Shown: piece after piece, positions 7,674 through 16,739 of the stretch | How the letters are laid out: each line of letters opens with the position of its first letter | Position numbering within the stretch: position 1 is the stretch's first letter | Source of the DNA: Tannerella forsythia | Lineage (GTDB): Bacteria > Bacteroidota > Bacteroidia > Bacteroidales > Tannerellaceae | Direction: 5' to 3' | Assembly: GCF_001006485.1 (NCBI RefSeq) | Contig: NZ_JUET01000126.1 | Coordinates: forward strand, 1 to 32,924 | DNA length: 32,924 bases | Notes under the pieces: generated by a model | What the model saw: the letters and a program-made list of their open reading frames with translations, nothing else | What the model was told of the DNA's origin: nothing | Database searches by the model: none | Translations under genes and position numbers: made by a program

Positions 7674-8446
7674 TGATCGAAATCAAGAACCTGACAAAAG
7701 CTTTCGACGGACGCACCGTCCTCAACGACATCAATGCCGTCTTCGAAACAGGAAAAACCAACCTCATCATCGGACGCAGCGGATCGGGCAAAACCGTTAT
7801 GCTCAAAAGCATCATCGGGCTGATTCATCCGGACGAAGGTGAAGTCTTATATGACGGTCGTAACATCGTCCGGATGGGCAAAACGGAGTTGAACCTGCTA
7901 CGCCGTGAAACGGGCGTACTCTTCCAAGGTTCAGCGCTCTTCGACAGCATGACCGTGCTCGAAAATGTAATGTTTCCGCTCGATATGTTCTCGAAAGAAA
8001 CGGCCCGTGAACGTGAGAAACGCGCCAGGTTCTGTCTCGAACGCGTGAATCTTTCCGAAGCATGCGACCTCTATCCCTCCGAAATCAGCGGAGGGATGAT
8101 GAAACGCGCGGCCATCGCCCGCGCCATCGCGCTGCAACCCCAATACCTGCTCTGCGACGAACCGAACTCCGGCCTCGACCCAAGAACCTCGTTAGTTATT
8201 GATAATCTGATCCATAGTATCACAAAAGAATACAATATGACGACGATCATCAATACGCACGACATGAATTCGGTCATGAACATGGGCGAGAACATCGTCT
8301 TTATCAAGGAAGGGGTGAAAGAGTGGCAGGGTACCAAAGAACAGGTCGTTTCATCGAACAATAAAGCGCTGAACGATTTTATCTTTGCTTCCGATCTGCT
8401 GCGCAAAGCCAGTGAGCTGGAAGAGCAGCAACTGCGCGAAGGATAA
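7673..8446 (+). CDS. mlaF: MlaF-type ABC transporter ATPase
   Basis: 257 residues. Walker A is GRSGSGKT (about residues 34-41), the ABC signature is ISGGMMKR (about 141-148), where MM replaces the usual Q of SGGQ as in other MlaF proteins, Walker B is YLLCDEP with the catalytic Glu, and the switch His is in INTHDM. It powers the MlaE permease. It starts at the overlapping ATG one base into the mlaE stop. No mlaD (MCE substrate-binding protein) follows; the next gene is rplQ on the other strand, so a partner MCE protein must be encoded elsewhere. Confidence 0.9.
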   Translation: MIEIKNLTKAFDGRTVLNDINAVFETGKTNLIIGRSGSGKTVMLKSIIGLIHPDEGEVLYDGRNIVRMGKTELNLLRRETGVLFQGSALFDSMTVLENVMFPLDMFSKETAREREKRARFCLERVNLSEACDLYPSEISGGMMKRAAIARAIALQPQYLLCDEPNSGLDPRTSLVIDNLIHSITKEYNMTTIINTHDMNSVMNMGENIVFIKEGVKEWQGTKEQVVSSNNKALNDFIFASDLLRKASELEEQQLREG

Positions 8447-8508
8447 ATTCCGATACTCTCTTTCCCCTGCACACCTCAAAAAAAAACGCCCTCCCTTTCA
8501 TACAACGC

Positions 8509-8550
8509 AAAAAAAACGCAGGTTCCCGCGTGCCTTACGCGAAATCCTGC
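8509..8550 (-). terminator. Terminator at the end of the ribosomal operon
   Basis: GCAGG (8518-8522) plus CGCG (8527-8530) pair with CGCG (8538-8541) plus CCTGC (8546-8550), separated by a 4-nt internal loop and closed by a 7-nt loop. On the minus strand the stem is followed by GTTTTTTTT (8517-8509). It sits 33 nt past the rplQ stop. Since mlaF converges on it, it may also stop plus-strand transcripts. Confidence 0.82.
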
Positions 8551-8582
8551 ATTTTCTCTTTACTGTTATGTGTATGTATAGA

Positions 8583-9062
8583 TTACTCTGCCGCTTTTTC
8601 TTCGGCCGGGGTTTCGGCTACCACTGTCGCATCACTGGCGCTCTTTTTGCGCGAACGGCGGGTCTTGGCTGCCGTCTTCCTCGTCTTAGTCGTCAACATG
8701 TTTTCGTTGAAGTCGACCAGTTCGATAAAGCACATGGCGGCATTGTCGCCGGCACGTGTACCCGTCTTAATGATACGGGTATATCCGCCCGGACGCTCCA
8801 TCACCTTCGGCGATATTTCGGTAAAAAGGATTTTCACCGCATATTTGTCCTGCAACGAAGCAAATACGACACGCTGTGAATGATCCGTTACCTCCTTCGA
8901 CTTCGTGATCAGCGGCTCTACGTATTTGCGTAATGCTTTGGCTTTGGCCGTAGTGGTAAAGATACGTTTATGTTTAATCAGTGACGATGCCATGTTGGCA
9001 AACATCGCTTCACGATGCGCCTTCGTACGTCCCAAATGATTTACTTTCTTATTGTGTCTCAT
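8583..9062 (-). CDS. rplQ: 50S ribosomal protein L17
   Basis: 159 residues. The opening [20 protein letters not shown] is the L17 signature and the core ends near residue 120. A C-terminal tail of about 35 residues, rich in Lys, Arg, Ala and ending PAEEKAAE, makes it longer than the 127-residue E. coli protein; such tails are usual in Bacteroidota. L17 sits near the exit of the peptide tunnel of the large subunit. It is the last gene of the operon, 6 nt after rpoA. Confidence 0.96.
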   Translation of the reverse strand: MRHNKKVNHLGRTKAHREAMFANMASSLIKHKRIFTTTAKAKALRKYVEPLITKSKEVTDHSQRVVFASLQDKYAVKILFTEISPKVMERPGGYTRIIKTGTRAGDNAAMCFIELVDFNENMLTTKTRKTAAKTRRSRKKSASDATVVAETPAEEKAAE

Positions 9063-9068
9063 CGTTTT

Positions 9069-10061
9069 TTACTCTTTATCTAATTTATATTTTGAAATAT
9101 CCATTCCGAAGGAGAGGTTCAGATTCTCCAACAATTCGTCCAATTCAGTGAGCGATTTCTTCCCGAAATTGCGAAACTTCAACAAGTCGTTCTTGTTGAA
9201 CTGCACCAACTCACCCACCGTATCCACATCGGCCGCCTTGAGGCAATTTAATGCGCGAACGGAGAGATTCATGTCAATCAGTCTCGTCTTGAGCAGTTGA
9301 CGCATGTGCAAAATGTCTTCGTCAAATTCTTCGTTTCCATCAACATCCATCGTTTCCACGGCAATCTTATCGTCAGAGAAGAGCATGAAGTGTTGAATCA
9401 GGATTTTAGCCGCTTCTTTCAACGCTTCTTTAGGATGAATCGAACCGTCTGTGGTGATCTCAAGCAGAAGCTTCTCATAGTCGGTCTTCTGTTCCACACG
9501 AAAGTTCTCCACCGTATATTTCACATTGTGTATCGGCGTATAAACGGAATCGATAGCTATCACCTGTACATCGGGGTTGGCCGGGTCCGCATTCTCCTCG
9601 GCCAGCACATAACCGCGTCCCTTGTTCATTGTCAACTCCATCTGGAACGAAGTTTTCGGATCCAAATGACAAATTTCCAATTCGGGATTGAGGATTTCGA
9701 AACCTGCAGGCTTCAGATCGCCGGCTTTCAGCACCTCCGTATTGGCCACATTCAAAACGACCTTGGGTAGCTCTTCCATTTCTTCGGCGATGCATTTAAA
9801 GCGCACCTGTTTCAGATTCAGGATGATGTTTGTTACATCTTCCATCACCCCCGGAATGGTTGCAAATTCATGATCCACTCCTTCGATTTTCACGGACGAG
9901 AAGGCGTAACCTTCCAGCGAAGATAAGAGAATACGGCGCAACGCATTACCGATGGTAATACCATAACCCGGTTCCAGTGGGCGAAATTCAAACTTCCCGA
10001 AGAAGTTATTCGCCTCCAACATCAAGATTTTATCAGGTTTCTGAAATGCCAATATCGCCAT
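9069..10061 (-). CDS. rpoA: DNA-directed RNA polymerase subunit alpha
   Basis: 330 residues starting [11 protein letters not shown], as in other Bacteroidota. An in-frame ATG at 10091 would add ten residues and overlap the 3' end of rpsD, so the ATG at 10061, 7 nt after the rpsD stop, is preferred. The N-terminal dimerisation domain carries [14 protein letters not shown] (about residues 35-48). The C-terminal domain (about 250-320) carries [18 protein letters not shown] and [16 protein letters not shown], the helix-hairpin-helix part that contacts DNA and activators. Alpha starts polymerase assembly. It is in the usual place of the alpha operon between rpsD and rplQ. Confidence 0.97.
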   Translation of the reverse strand: MAILAFQKPDKILMLEANNFFGKFEFRPLEPGYGITIGNALRRILLSSLEGYAFSSVKIEGVDHEFATIPGVMEDVTNIILNLKQVRFKCIAEEMEELPKVVLNVANTEVLKAGDLKPAGFEILNPELEICHLDPKTSFQMELTMNKGRGYVLAEENADPANPDVQVIAIDSVYTPIHNVKYTVENFRVEQKTDYEKLLLEITTDGSIHPKEALKEAAKILIQHFMLFSDDKIAVETMDVDGNEEFDEDILHMRQLLKTRLIDMNLSVRALNCLKAADVDTVGELVQFNKNDLLKFRNFGKKSLTELDELLENLNLSFGMDISKYKLDKE

Positions 10062-10068
10062 AGGATCA

Positions 10069-10674
10069 TTATTTAGAGTATAATTCGACAATCAGCTGCT
10101 CCTTGATATTTTCAGGAATATCCGCACGTTCGGGCAAATGAAGGAACTTCCCGTTCATGGCACTTTGTTCCCACTCAATCCAAGGATATTTACTATGATT
10201 AAATCCGGAGAGGGCTTCGCTGATCACTTCGAGCGATTTCGATTTTTCGCGTACCCCGATAATCTGACCGGGCTTCACACTGTATGACGGGATATTCACG
10301 ACTTTACCGTCGACGACGATATGACGATGCGATACGAGCTGACGGGCAGCGTCGCGCGTCGGAGCGAGTCCGAGGCGGAACACGACATTGTCGAGTCGGC
10401 TTTCGAGCAACTGCAACAATACCTCACCGGTGATTCCTTTCGAACGGGAGGCCTTTTCAAACATGTTCCGGAACTGTTTCTCAAGTACGCCGTACGTATA
10501 TTTTGCTTTTTGCTTTTCACGCAACTGCACGCCATACTCAGACGTTTTACGTCTGCGGTTGTTCCCGTGTTGTCCGGGAGGATAGTTCTTTTTCGAAAGG
10601 ACTTTATCCGCACCGAATATTGCTTCGCCAAACTTACGGGCAATTTTTGTTTTTGGACCTGTATATCTTGCCAT
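10069..10674 (-). CDS. rpsD: 30S ribosomal protein S4
   Basis: 201 residues. The start [16 protein letters not shown] and the S4 RNA-binding domain (about residues 93-155, with [20 protein letters not shown]) are clear. The N-terminal region lacks the zinc-binding cysteines found in some S4 proteins. S4 nucleates assembly of the 30S body on 16S rRNA and in E. coli and Bacillus represses its own synthesis by binding mRNA. Here it follows an unusual 114-nt gap with inverted repeats. Confidence 0.97.
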   Translation of the reverse strand: MARYTGPKTKIARKFGEAIFGADKVLSKKNYPPGQHGNNRRRKTSEYGVQLREKQKAKYTYGVLEKQFRNMFEKASRSKGITGEVLLQLLESRLDNVVFRLGLAPTRDAARQLVSHRHIVVDGKVVNIPSYSVKPGQIIGVREKSKSLEVISEALSGFNHSKYPWIEWEQSAMNGKFLHLPERADIPENIKEQLIVELYSK

Positions 10675-10702
10675 TTTATTCTTTATTTTTAATCGTTCTT
10701 CG

Positions 10703-10774
10703 GAATCCCGGAATCGTGCAGCCGCGATTGCAGAGAGGGTGAATAGTGCAATCTAATCACTTCTTCGGGGATTC
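10703..10774 (-). promoter_or_regulatory. Structured leader in front of rpsD, candidate S4 autoregulatory RNA
   Basis: Read on the minus strand, GAATCCC (10774-10768) can pair with GGGATTC (10709-10703). Inside lies a perfect 7-bp hairpin, GATTGCA (10753-10747) with TGCAATC (10732-10726). A competing stem AATCG/CGATT uses part of the same bases, so two folds are possible. The fold ends 28 nt before the rpsD start. Regulation by S4 is inferred from position. Confidence 0.5.
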
Positions 10775-10788
10775 GCCGGATCTGTTAA

Positions 10789-11178
10789 TTATACTTTTCT
10801 TCTTTTGGGCGGACGGCAGCCATTGTGCGGCAGCGGCGTCACATCGATGATTTCCGACACTTCAATACCGGCTCCGTGAATGGTACGAATGGCCGATTCA
10901 CGACCGTTACCCGGCCCTTTGATATACACTTTTACTTTGCGCAGGCCTAAATCATACGCCACCTTGGCGCAATCCTGAGCAGCCATCTGGGCGGCATAGG
11001 GCGTGTTCTTCTTCGAACTGCGAAAGCCCATCTTACCGGCCGACGACCAACTGATTACCTGACCATCATTATTGGTGAGCGACACAATAATGTTGTTGAA
11101 AGAAGAATGGATATGGGCTTGACCATACGCTTCGACTTTCACTTTTCTCTTTTTTGCTGCGACTGTTTTCTTTGCCAT
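10789..11178 (-). CDS. rpsK: 30S ribosomal protein S11
   Basis: 129 residues. [18 protein letters not shown] near the start and the C-terminal [13 protein letters not shown] are S11 signatures. S11 forms part of the 30S platform next to the mRNA exit site. It follows rpsM by 9 nt and is followed by the 114-nt gap before rpsD. Confidence 0.97.
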   Translation of the reverse strand: MAKKTVAAKKRKVKVEAYGQAHIHSSFNNIIVSLTNNDGQVISWSSAGKMGFRSSKKNTPYAAQMAAQDCAKVAYDLGLRKVKVYIKGPGNGRESAIRTIHGAGIEVSEIIDVTPLPHNGCRPPKRRKV

Positions 11179-11187
11179 CTTTACTGA

Positions 11188-11568
11188 TTATTTTGTAGCT
11201 TTTTTCTTGTTTGCAACTGTCTTCTTCCTACCCTTACGCGTACGGGCATTGTTTTTCGTACTCTGACCACGCAACGGCAGACCGATACGGTGACGTATCC
11301 CACGATAGCAACCGATATCCATCAGGCGCTTGATGTTCAACTGCACTTCCGAGCGAAGATCACCTTCTACCTTATATCCTTCTCCGATGACCTCACGGAT
11401 CTTGGCCGCCTGATCATCCGTCCAATCCTTGACCTTGATATTCTTATCAACGCCCGCTTTTGCTAAAATCGAGTTGGAAGCGCTACGACCGATACCGAAG
11501 ATATAGGTCAATGCGATTTCCCCTCTCTTGTCTTGTGGCAAGTCCACACCAACTATTCTTATCGCCAT
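11188..11568 (-). CDS. rpsM: 30S ribosomal protein S13
   Basis: 126 residues. [13 protein letters not shown] is the helix-turn-helix part and [13 protein letters not shown] (about residues 90-102) the S13 signature, followed by a basic tail ending KKKATK that reaches toward the P-site. S13 sits in the 30S head and contacts the large subunit. It starts the alpha cluster, 35 nt after rpmJ. Confidence 0.97.
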   Translation of the reverse strand: MAIRIVGVDLPQDKRGEIALTYIFGIGRSASNSILAKAGVDKNIKVKDWTDDQAAKIREVIGEGYKVEGDLRSEVQLNIKRLMDIGCYRGIRHRIGLPLRGQSTKNNARTRKGRKKTVANKKKATK

Positions 11569-11603
11569 ATTATTTAGATGTTTAGTTTATTTGCAGTTTA
11601 CTA

Positions 11604-11720
11604 CTACCCCTGACGTACCTTGAACTTGGGGTTCTTCTTGTTAATCACATATAAACGCCCCTTCCGGCGTACAATCTTGCAGTCGGGCGTCCGTTTCTTT
11701 AAAGATGTTCTTACTTTCAT
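11604..11720 (-). CDS. rpmJ: 50S ribosomal protein L36
   Basis: 38 residues, [20 protein letters not shown] to VRQG, the normal L36 length and sequence. Only Cys 14 remains of the four zinc ligands (CxxC...C...H) of the zinc-binding form, so this is the zinc-independent type. It lies between infA (25 nt) and rpsM (35 nt), its standard place. Confidence 0.95.
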   Translation of the reverse strand: MKVRTSLKKRTPDCKIVRRKGRLYVINKKNPKFKVRQG

Positions 11721-11745
11721 CGTTCTATCTCATTATTAGTTTTTC

Positions 11746-11964
11746 TCATTTATAGCGGAATGATATCCGACCTTTCGACAAATCATAAGGCGACATTTCT
11801 ACGCGCACCTTATCGCCGGGAAGTATCTTGATATAATGCATCCGCATCTTCCCCGATATATGCGCCGTGATCTCATGCCCATTCTCCAGTTCGACCCGAA
11901 ACATGGCATTCGACAATGCCTCCACGATCACTCCGTCCTGTTCTATTGCAGCTTGTTTAGCCAT
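11746..11964 (-). CDS. infA: Translation initiation factor IF-1
   Basis: 72 residues, the standard IF-1 length, forming one OB fold. It shows [16 protein letters not shown], the loop [16 protein letters not shown] and the end [11 protein letters not shown]-1 binds the 30S A site and helps IF-2 and IF-3 in initiation. It follows map by 3 nt. Confidence 0.97.
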   Translation of the reverse strand: MAKQAAIEQDGVIVEALSNAMFRVELENGHEITAHISGKMRMHYIKILPGDKVRVEMSPYDLSKGRISFRYK

Positions 11965-11967
11965 ATA

Positions 11968-12750
11968 TTATATTTCTTTTCCTACTATCTCCTCCAAATA
12001 TTCGAATGATGAGAGAATCATCGGCCCTTCGGGACGTATGGCAATACAATGCTCAAAGTGCGCCGAACATTTTCTGTCTTTCGTCCGTACCGTCCAGCCG
12101 TCCGACTCAAACACAACGTGTTTACTGCCCTGATTGATCATCGGCTCGATGCAAATGCACATCCCGCTCTTCAGTACCGGTCCGCAACCGCGACGCCCGT
12201 AATTGGGCACTTCGGGCTCCTCATGCATCTTCCGTCCGCATCCATGCCCCACCAGTTCACGTACAACCGAATAGTTTTGCTTCTCGCAATAGGTCTGCAC
12301 CGCACTGCTGATGTCGCCGACCCGATTTCCGACACGGGCTTGCTCTATCCCTTTGTACAATGCTTCTTTCGTCGTACGCAACAACTTTCGGACATCTTCA
12401 GCGACGTCCCCGACACAAAACGTGTACGCCGAGTCCCCCACGAAGCCGTTCAGTTTCGTTCCACAATCGATTGAAATGATATCTCCCTCTTTCAAAATAT
12501 CTTTATCCGAAGGGATTCCATGCACAACATGCTCATTAATCGACGTGCAAATCGAATTCGGAAAACCTCCGTATCCCAGAAAAGCAGGTTCCGCCCCATG
12601 ATCGCGTATGAACGTTTCGGCAATCTTATCTAACCGGAGGGTAGTCACCCCTGGCACAATATGTTTCGCTAATTCGCCCAGGGTCTTTCCCACCAATTGA
12701 TTCGCGGCGCGCATCCATTCTATCTCTTCATCCGTCTTCAGATAGATCAT
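11968..12750 (-). CDS. map: Methionine aminopeptidase type I
   Basis: 260 residues, single catalytic domain. The metal ligands are recognisable in order: two Asp in SIDCGTKLNGFVGDSAYTF, His in VGHGCGRKMHEEP, Glu in CICIEPM and Glu near the C-terminus in SAHFEHCIAI. The substrate-binding His is in NEHVVHGIP (about residue 77). It removes the initiator Met from nascent proteins. The gene lies 2 nt after secY; adk, found between secY and map in many bacteria, is absent here. Confidence 0.96.
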   Translation of the reverse strand: MIYLKTDEEIEWMRAANQLVGKTLGELAKHIVPGVTTLRLDKIAETFIRDHGAEPAFLGYGGFPNSICTSINEHVVHGIPSDKDILKEGDIISIDCGTKLNGFVGDSAYTFCVGDVAEDVRKLLRTTKEALYKGIEQARVGNRVGDISSAVQTYCEKQNYSVVRELVGHGCGRKMHEEPEVPNYGRRGCGPVLKSGMCICIEPMINQGSKHVVFESDGWTVRTKDRKCSAHFEHCIAIRPEGPMILSSFEYLEEIVGKEI

Positions 12751-12752
12751 CG

Positions 12753-14093
12753 TTAATATGCGGCTATGGACCCGGTGCGTCCTTTGATTCGTCCAGATTT
12801 CAACAAACCATCATAATGACGCATCAAGAGATGACTTTCTATTTGCTGCAAAGTATCCAATACGACACCGACCAAAATCAACAATGAGGTACCGCCGAAG
12901 AATTGTGCAAAACCTTGACTAATCCCCAGAATCCGTGCAAAAGCCGGCATAATGGCGACGACGGCAAGGAAAATCGCGCCCGGAAGCGTGATCCGACTCA
13001 TAATCTCATCCAGAAATTCTTTCGTCGCCTTTCCCGGTTTTACCCCCGGAATAAATCCGTTATTACGCTTCAGGTCGTCTGCCATTTGAGTCGGATTAAT
13101 CGTAATGGCCGTATAAAAATACGTAAATGCGATAATCAATAAAGCAAAGACAAAGTTGTACCAAAATCCCGTATTATCCATAAATGCCCGCATGAAAGTG
13201 CTGTTCTCGCCCGTATTGGAAAATCCCGCAAGCGAAATCGGAATAAACATAATCGCTTGAGCAAAGATAATCGGCATCACGTTCGCAGCATTCACCTTCA
13301 ACGGAATATACTGACGTGCCCCGCCATACTGTTTATTTCCGATGATGCGTTTCGCATACTGAACAACGACTTTACGCGTTCCCTGTACTAACAGAATCGC
13401 ACCGGCCATCACCAGAAGCAGAAATAAAATTTCAAAGAGAAACATTACCAAACCTCCGGATTTCTCCGTTACTCGTGATGTAAATTCTTCGAAGAGCGAA
13501 TGAGGCAGACGCGCAATGATCCCGATCAAAATGATAAAAGAAATACCATTGCCAATCCCTTTGTCGGTGATACGCTCACCCAGCCAAAGGACAAACATAC
13601 TTCCTCCCGCCATGATGATGGTTGAAGAAACTTTAAACCACCAGTCGGTAGGCATCGCCGCCCCTGCACTTCTAAGTTGTACGTTTAAGTTTACCAAATA
13701 AGCCGATCCTTGCAGAATCAACACGATCACGGTCAGATAACGCGTCCATTGATTGATCTTTTTCCGTCCGCTCTCTCCTTCACGCTGCATCTTCTGGAAC
13801 GAAGGAATCACAATGGCTGCCAACTGCATCACAATCGAAGCTGAGATATAAGGCATGATTCCCAAGGCAAAAATTGACGCATTCGAGAAAGCTCCTCCCG
13901 AGAACATATCCAAAAGTGCCATCAATCCACCGCGCGTTTGTTCGCCCAATGCGGTCAAGTCTTTCGGATCGATACCGGGAAGTACGATGTATGTGCCGAA
14001 GCGGTAAATCAGCACCAATAAAAGCGTTATCAGGATGCGTTTCCGCAAATCCTCTATCTTCCAGATATTTTTAATTGTCTCAATTGCTCTCAT
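12753..14093 (-). CDS. secY: Protein translocase subunit SecY
   Basis: 446 residues with ten predicted transmembrane segments. The plug-region sequence ISASIVMQLAAIVIPSF (about residues 82-98) and the C-terminal MRHYDGLLKSGRIKGR are family features. SecY forms the channel of SecYEG for export and membrane insertion. It follows rplO by 2 nt and precedes map by 2 nt, so its output is tied to ribosomal protein synthesis. Confidence 0.97.
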   Translation of the reverse strand: MRAIETIKNIWKIEDLRKRILITLLLVLIYRFGTYIVLPGIDPKDLTALGEQTRGGLMALLDMFSGGAFSNASIFALGIMPYISASIVMQLAAIVIPSFQKMQREGESGRKKINQWTRYLTVIVLILQGSAYLVNLNVQLRSAGAAMPTDWWFKVSSTIIMAGGSMFVLWLGERITDKGIGNGISFIILIGIIARLPHSLFEEFTSRVTEKSGGLVMFLFEILFLLLVMAGAILLVQGTRKVVVQYAKRIIGNKQYGGARQYIPLKVNAANVMPIIFAQAIMFIPISLAGFSNTGENSTFMRAFMDNTGFWYNFVFALLIIAFTYFYTAITINPTQMADDLKRNNGFIPGVKPGKATKEFLDEIMSRITLPGAIFLAVVAIMPAFARILGISQGFAQFFGGTSLLILVGVVLDTLQQIESHLLMRHYDGLLKSGRIKGRTGSIAAY

Positions 14094-14095
14094 AA

Positions 14096-14566
14096 TTATT
14101 CCGCTTTTTCGGCGTCGTCACCCAGTTTGGAAACCGTACCGCCGGCTGCCACAATGGCTTCTTCCGCCTTTTTCGAGAAAGCATGTGCTTGGACATCGAC
14201 TTTTGCGGACAAGGCACCTTTGGCAAGTACTTTGACTAATTGTGAGGCAGAAACAAAGCCGGCGCTCCGCAGCTCTTCCAGCCCAATCTTGTTCAGACTT
14301 TTGGTTTCGGCAAGCTCCTGCAGAGTCGAAAGATTAATGGCTTTGTAGGTTACGCGATTGATATTCTTAAAGCCGAACTTCGGCAAACGCCGTTGAATAG
14401 GCATCTGTCCGCCTTCGAATCCCACTTTGTGTTTGTAACCCGAGCGTGATTTAGCCCCTTTGTGGCCTCTTGTCGAAGTACCTCCCCGGCCCGAACCCGG
14501 ACCGCGACCGATACGTTTTCTGGTTTTCACCGAACCTGCGGCCGGTTTCAAATTAGATAAATTCAT
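14096..14566 (-). CDS. rplO: 50S ribosomal protein L15
   Basis: 156 residues. The start MNLSNLKPAAGSVKTRKRIG, the glycine-rich GRGPGSGRGGTSTRGHKG and GFEGGQMPIQRRLPKFGF are L15 signatures. The protein binds 23S rRNA late in 50S assembly. It is separated from rpmD by 52 nt containing a small hairpin. Confidence 0.96.
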   Translation of the reverse strand: MNLSNLKPAAGSVKTRKRIGRGPGSGRGGTSTRGHKGAKSRSGYKHKVGFEGGQMPIQRRLPKFGFKNINRVTYKAINLSTLQELAETKSLNKIGLEELRSAGFVSASQLVKVLAKGALSAKVDVQAHAFSKKAEEAIVAAGGTVSKLGDDAEKAE

Positions 14567-14586
14567 ATCAATTTCTATTTTTTACC

Positions 14587-14610
14587 GGGCACCTTTCTAT
14601 AAAAGCGCCC
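14587..14610 (-). other. Intercistronic hairpin between rpmD and rplO
   Basis: On the minus strand GGGCGC (14610-14605) pairs with GTGCCC (14592-14587), with one G-U pair and a 12-nt loop. No U-tract follows, so it is not a terminator. An RNA-processing or regulatory role is only a possibility. Confidence 0.35.
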
Positions 14611-14618
14611 TTCGATTA

Positions 14619-14795
14619 TTATTTTTCAACGGAAACTAAATGTTTCACGACCTCTACCATTCCCCGGATCGAAGGAGTATCTTCATGTTCAACCACACGA
14701 TTCATTTTTCTCAGGCCCAATGCATCCAAGGTTCTTTTCTGAACTTTCGGGCATTTAATTCTGCTTCTTACTTGTTTTATTTTAATTGTTGCCAT
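14619..14795 (-). CDS. rpmD: 50S ribosomal protein L30
   Basis: 58 residues from ATG at 14795, MATIKIKQVRSRIKCP to HLVSVEK. Length and motifs (QKRTLDALGLRKMNRVV, IRGMVEVVKHLV) match bacterial L30. It lies 17 nt after rpsE in the standard spc order. Confidence 0.95.
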   Translation of the reverse strand: MATIKIKQVRSRIKCPKVQKRTLDALGLRKMNRVVEHEDTPSIRGMVEVVKHLVSVEK

Positions 14796-14812
14796 TCGAA
14801 CTTCCTCCTTCT

Positions 14813-15328
14813 TTATCCTTTAAATACTTTTTCAACCGGCACGTTTCTGTTTTGCGCCACCATGGCCGGACTTCTCAGTTCACTCAACGCGGCGATCGTC
14901 GCTTTGACCAAGTTATGGGGGTTGGACGATCCTTTGGATTTAGCCAACACGTCCGTAATGCCGACGCTTTCCAAAACAGCGCGCATAGCACCTCCGGCTT
15001 TCACGCCGGTACCGAGGGTAGCCGGCTTGATCAACACTTCGGCTCCGCCAAACTTTGCCGCTTGTTCATGAGGAATCGTACCCTTATGAATGGGAATACG
15101 AACCAAGTTCTTTTTGGCCGACTCCGTACCTTTCGAAATTGCGGTCGTTACTTCACTGGCTTTTCCCAAGCCCCATCCGACAATACCATTTTCATTTCCG
15201 ACTACGACGATGGCGGCAAAACTGAATGTACGTCCGCCCTTCGTCACTTTCGTCACACGATTAATCGCCACCAGGCGATCTTTCAGTTCTAAATCGTTCG
15301 TCGATTTTACTCTATTATTTATTGCCAT
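14813..15328 (-). CDS. rpsE: 30S ribosomal protein S5
   Basis: 171 residues. The double-stranded RNA-binding-like N-terminal domain has [20 protein letters not shown] and [10 protein letters not shown], followed by the C-terminal domain with [16 protein letters not shown]5 helps form the mRNA entry channel and affects decoding accuracy. 5 nt after rplR. Confidence 0.97.
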   Translation of the reverse strand: MAINNRVKSTNDLELKDRLVAINRVTKVTKGGRTFSFAAIVVVGNENGIVGWGLGKASEVTTAISKGTESAKKNLVRIPIHKGTIPHEQAAKFGGAEVLIKPATLGTGVKAGGAMRAVLESVGITDVLAKSKGSSNPHNLVKATIAALSELRSPAMVAQNRNVPVEKVFKG

Positions 15329-15333
15329 CTTTC

Positions 15334-15678
15334 TTAAAATTTAAGGCCGCCTTTCCGTGCAGCATCGGCTAATTCTTTCACTCTCCCATGATACAGGTAT
15401 CCGTTACGGTCGAACACCACGGCCTGTACACCGGCTTCCTGTGCATTCTTTGCAATCACTTCGCCGACTTTTGCAGCGATTTCCTTCTTCGGAGCTTTGT
15501 CCGCCAGCTTCAAAGACGAAGCGGCAGCCAGCGTCTTTCCGGTCGTATCATCGATTACCTGCGCGTAAATCTGCTTGTTGCTTCTGAACACGGTCAGACG
15601 CGGACATTCCGAGGTGCCTGATACTTTATTCCGTATGCTTTGTTTGATCCTTAATCTTCTTGTTTCTTTCGTTGCCAT
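15334..15678 (-). CDS. rplR: 50S ribosomal protein L18
   Basis: 114 residues. [20 protein letters not shown] and [18 protein letters not shown] near the N-terminus and the end [20 protein letters not shown] match L18, which with L5 binds 5S rRNA. 24 nt after rplF. Confidence 0.96.
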   Translation of the reverse strand: MATKETRRLRIKQSIRNKVSGTSECPRLTVFRSNKQIYAQVIDDTTGKTLAAASSLKLADKAPKKEIAAKVGEVIAKNAQEAGVQAVVFDRNGYLYHGRVKELADAARKGGLKF

Positions 15679-15702
15679 ATAGTCTATCTCCTATTTCATC
15701 AC

Positions 15703-16254
15703 TTACTTAGATGCAGATTTGCCTGATTTTCTTCGAATCACTTCGCCCGCGAACTTAATACCTTTTCCTTTATAAGGCTCAGGCTTACGGAACGAGCGAA
15801 TCTTTGCACAGATCTGTCCGAGCAACTGTTTATCGGCCGACTCTAAAATAATGAGCGGACTCTGATTACGCTCCGACTTTGTCTCTACTTTCACTTCGTC
15901 AGGTAACTGAAGGTAGATATTGTGCGTATAGCCTAACGAAAGGTCCAGCAACTGACCGGTATTCGCAACACGATAGCCGACACCGACCAGCACAAGCTCC
16001 TTTTTATATCCTTCGGATACCCCTACAACCATATTGTGGATCAAAGAACGATAGAGGCCATGCAAAGCACGGTGCTCTTTTTCATCCGTTGGTCTTTCAA
16101 CCTTTAATATTCCGCCTTCCACAGACACTTTGATCTCGGGATTCACTTTCTGTGTAAGTTCTCCTTTCGGTCCTTTTACAGTGACCATGTTATCTTTCAC
16201 TGTAACGGTCACACCACTTGGTATGTGAACAGGTAATTTTCCAATTCTTGACAT
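15703..16254 (-). CDS. rplF: 50S ribosomal protein L6
   Basis: 183 residues starting MSRIGKLPVHIPSGV. An in-frame start at 16302 would overlap rpsH and add 16 non-conserved residues, so 16254 is preferred. Two repeated L6 folds are seen; the second carries the signature PEPYKGKGIKFAGE. L6 lies near the sarcin-ricin loop at the factor-binding site. Confidence 0.96.
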   Translation of the reverse strand: MSRIGKLPVHIPSGVTVTVKDNMVTVKGPKGELTQKVNPEIKVSVEGGILKVERPTDEKEHRALHGLYRSLIHNMVVGVSEGYKKELVLVGVGYRVANTGQLLDLSLGYTHNIYLQLPDEVKVETKSERNQSPLIILESADKQLLGQICAKIRSFRKPEPYKGKGIKFAGEVIRRKSGKSASK

Positions 16255-16273
16255 CGCTATCCTCCTCCTAATT

Positions 16274-16669
16274 TTAATAAACGTAACACAATACTTCACC
16301 ACCGATTTTTAACTCACCGGCTTCCTTATTTGTCATCACACCTTTAGAGGTAGAAAGAATTGCAATTCCAAGACCGTTCAGTACTCTCGGCATCTCGCGG
16401 TAACCTACATACCGGCGAAGACCCGGAGACGATATGCGTTCTAATTTCTTAATCGCATTAACCTTATTCACGGCGTCATATTTCAAGGCGATCTTAATCG
16501 TTCCCTGCACGCCTTCGTCTACAAACTTAAAGTTAAGAATGTAACCTTTGTCAAAAAGAATCTTGGTGATTTCTTTTTTCAAATTCGACGCCGGCACCTC
16601 TACTACACGGTGCTGCGCCTTGATTGCATTGCGCAATCTTGTTAAATAATCTGCTATAGGATCTGTCAT
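16274..16669 (-). CDS. rpsH: 30S ribosomal protein S8
   Basis: 131 residues. DPIADYLTRLRNA at the start and STSKGVMTNKEA near the end are S8 signatures. S8 is a primary binder of 16S rRNA helix 21 and in E. coli represses the spc operon by binding its mRNA. Here it follows a 70-nt gap with a perfect small hairpin. Confidence 0.97.
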   Translation of the reverse strand: MTDPIADYLTRLRNAIKAQHRVVEVPASNLKKEITKILFDKGYILNFKFVDEGVQGTIKIALKYDAVNKVNAIKKLERISSPGLRRYVGYREMPRVLNGLGIAILSTSKGVMTNKEAGELKIGGEVLCYVY

Positions 16670-16687
16670 ATTATTTCATTAAATTGA

Positions 16688-16702
16688 TCCGGACCATCCG
16701 GA
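16688..16702 (-). other. Hairpin in the rpsN-rpsH gap
   Basis: TCCGGA-TGG-TCCGGA on the minus strand, a perfect 6-bp stem with a 3-nt loop, about 18 nt before the rpsH start. Just upstream, AGTGTT occurs twice within 13 nt. It lies where an S8 target could act, but no match to the S8 site is shown. Confidence 0.35.
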
Positions 16703-16739
16703 CAATATTTAACACTCAACACTCACATGTTTTTTACTT

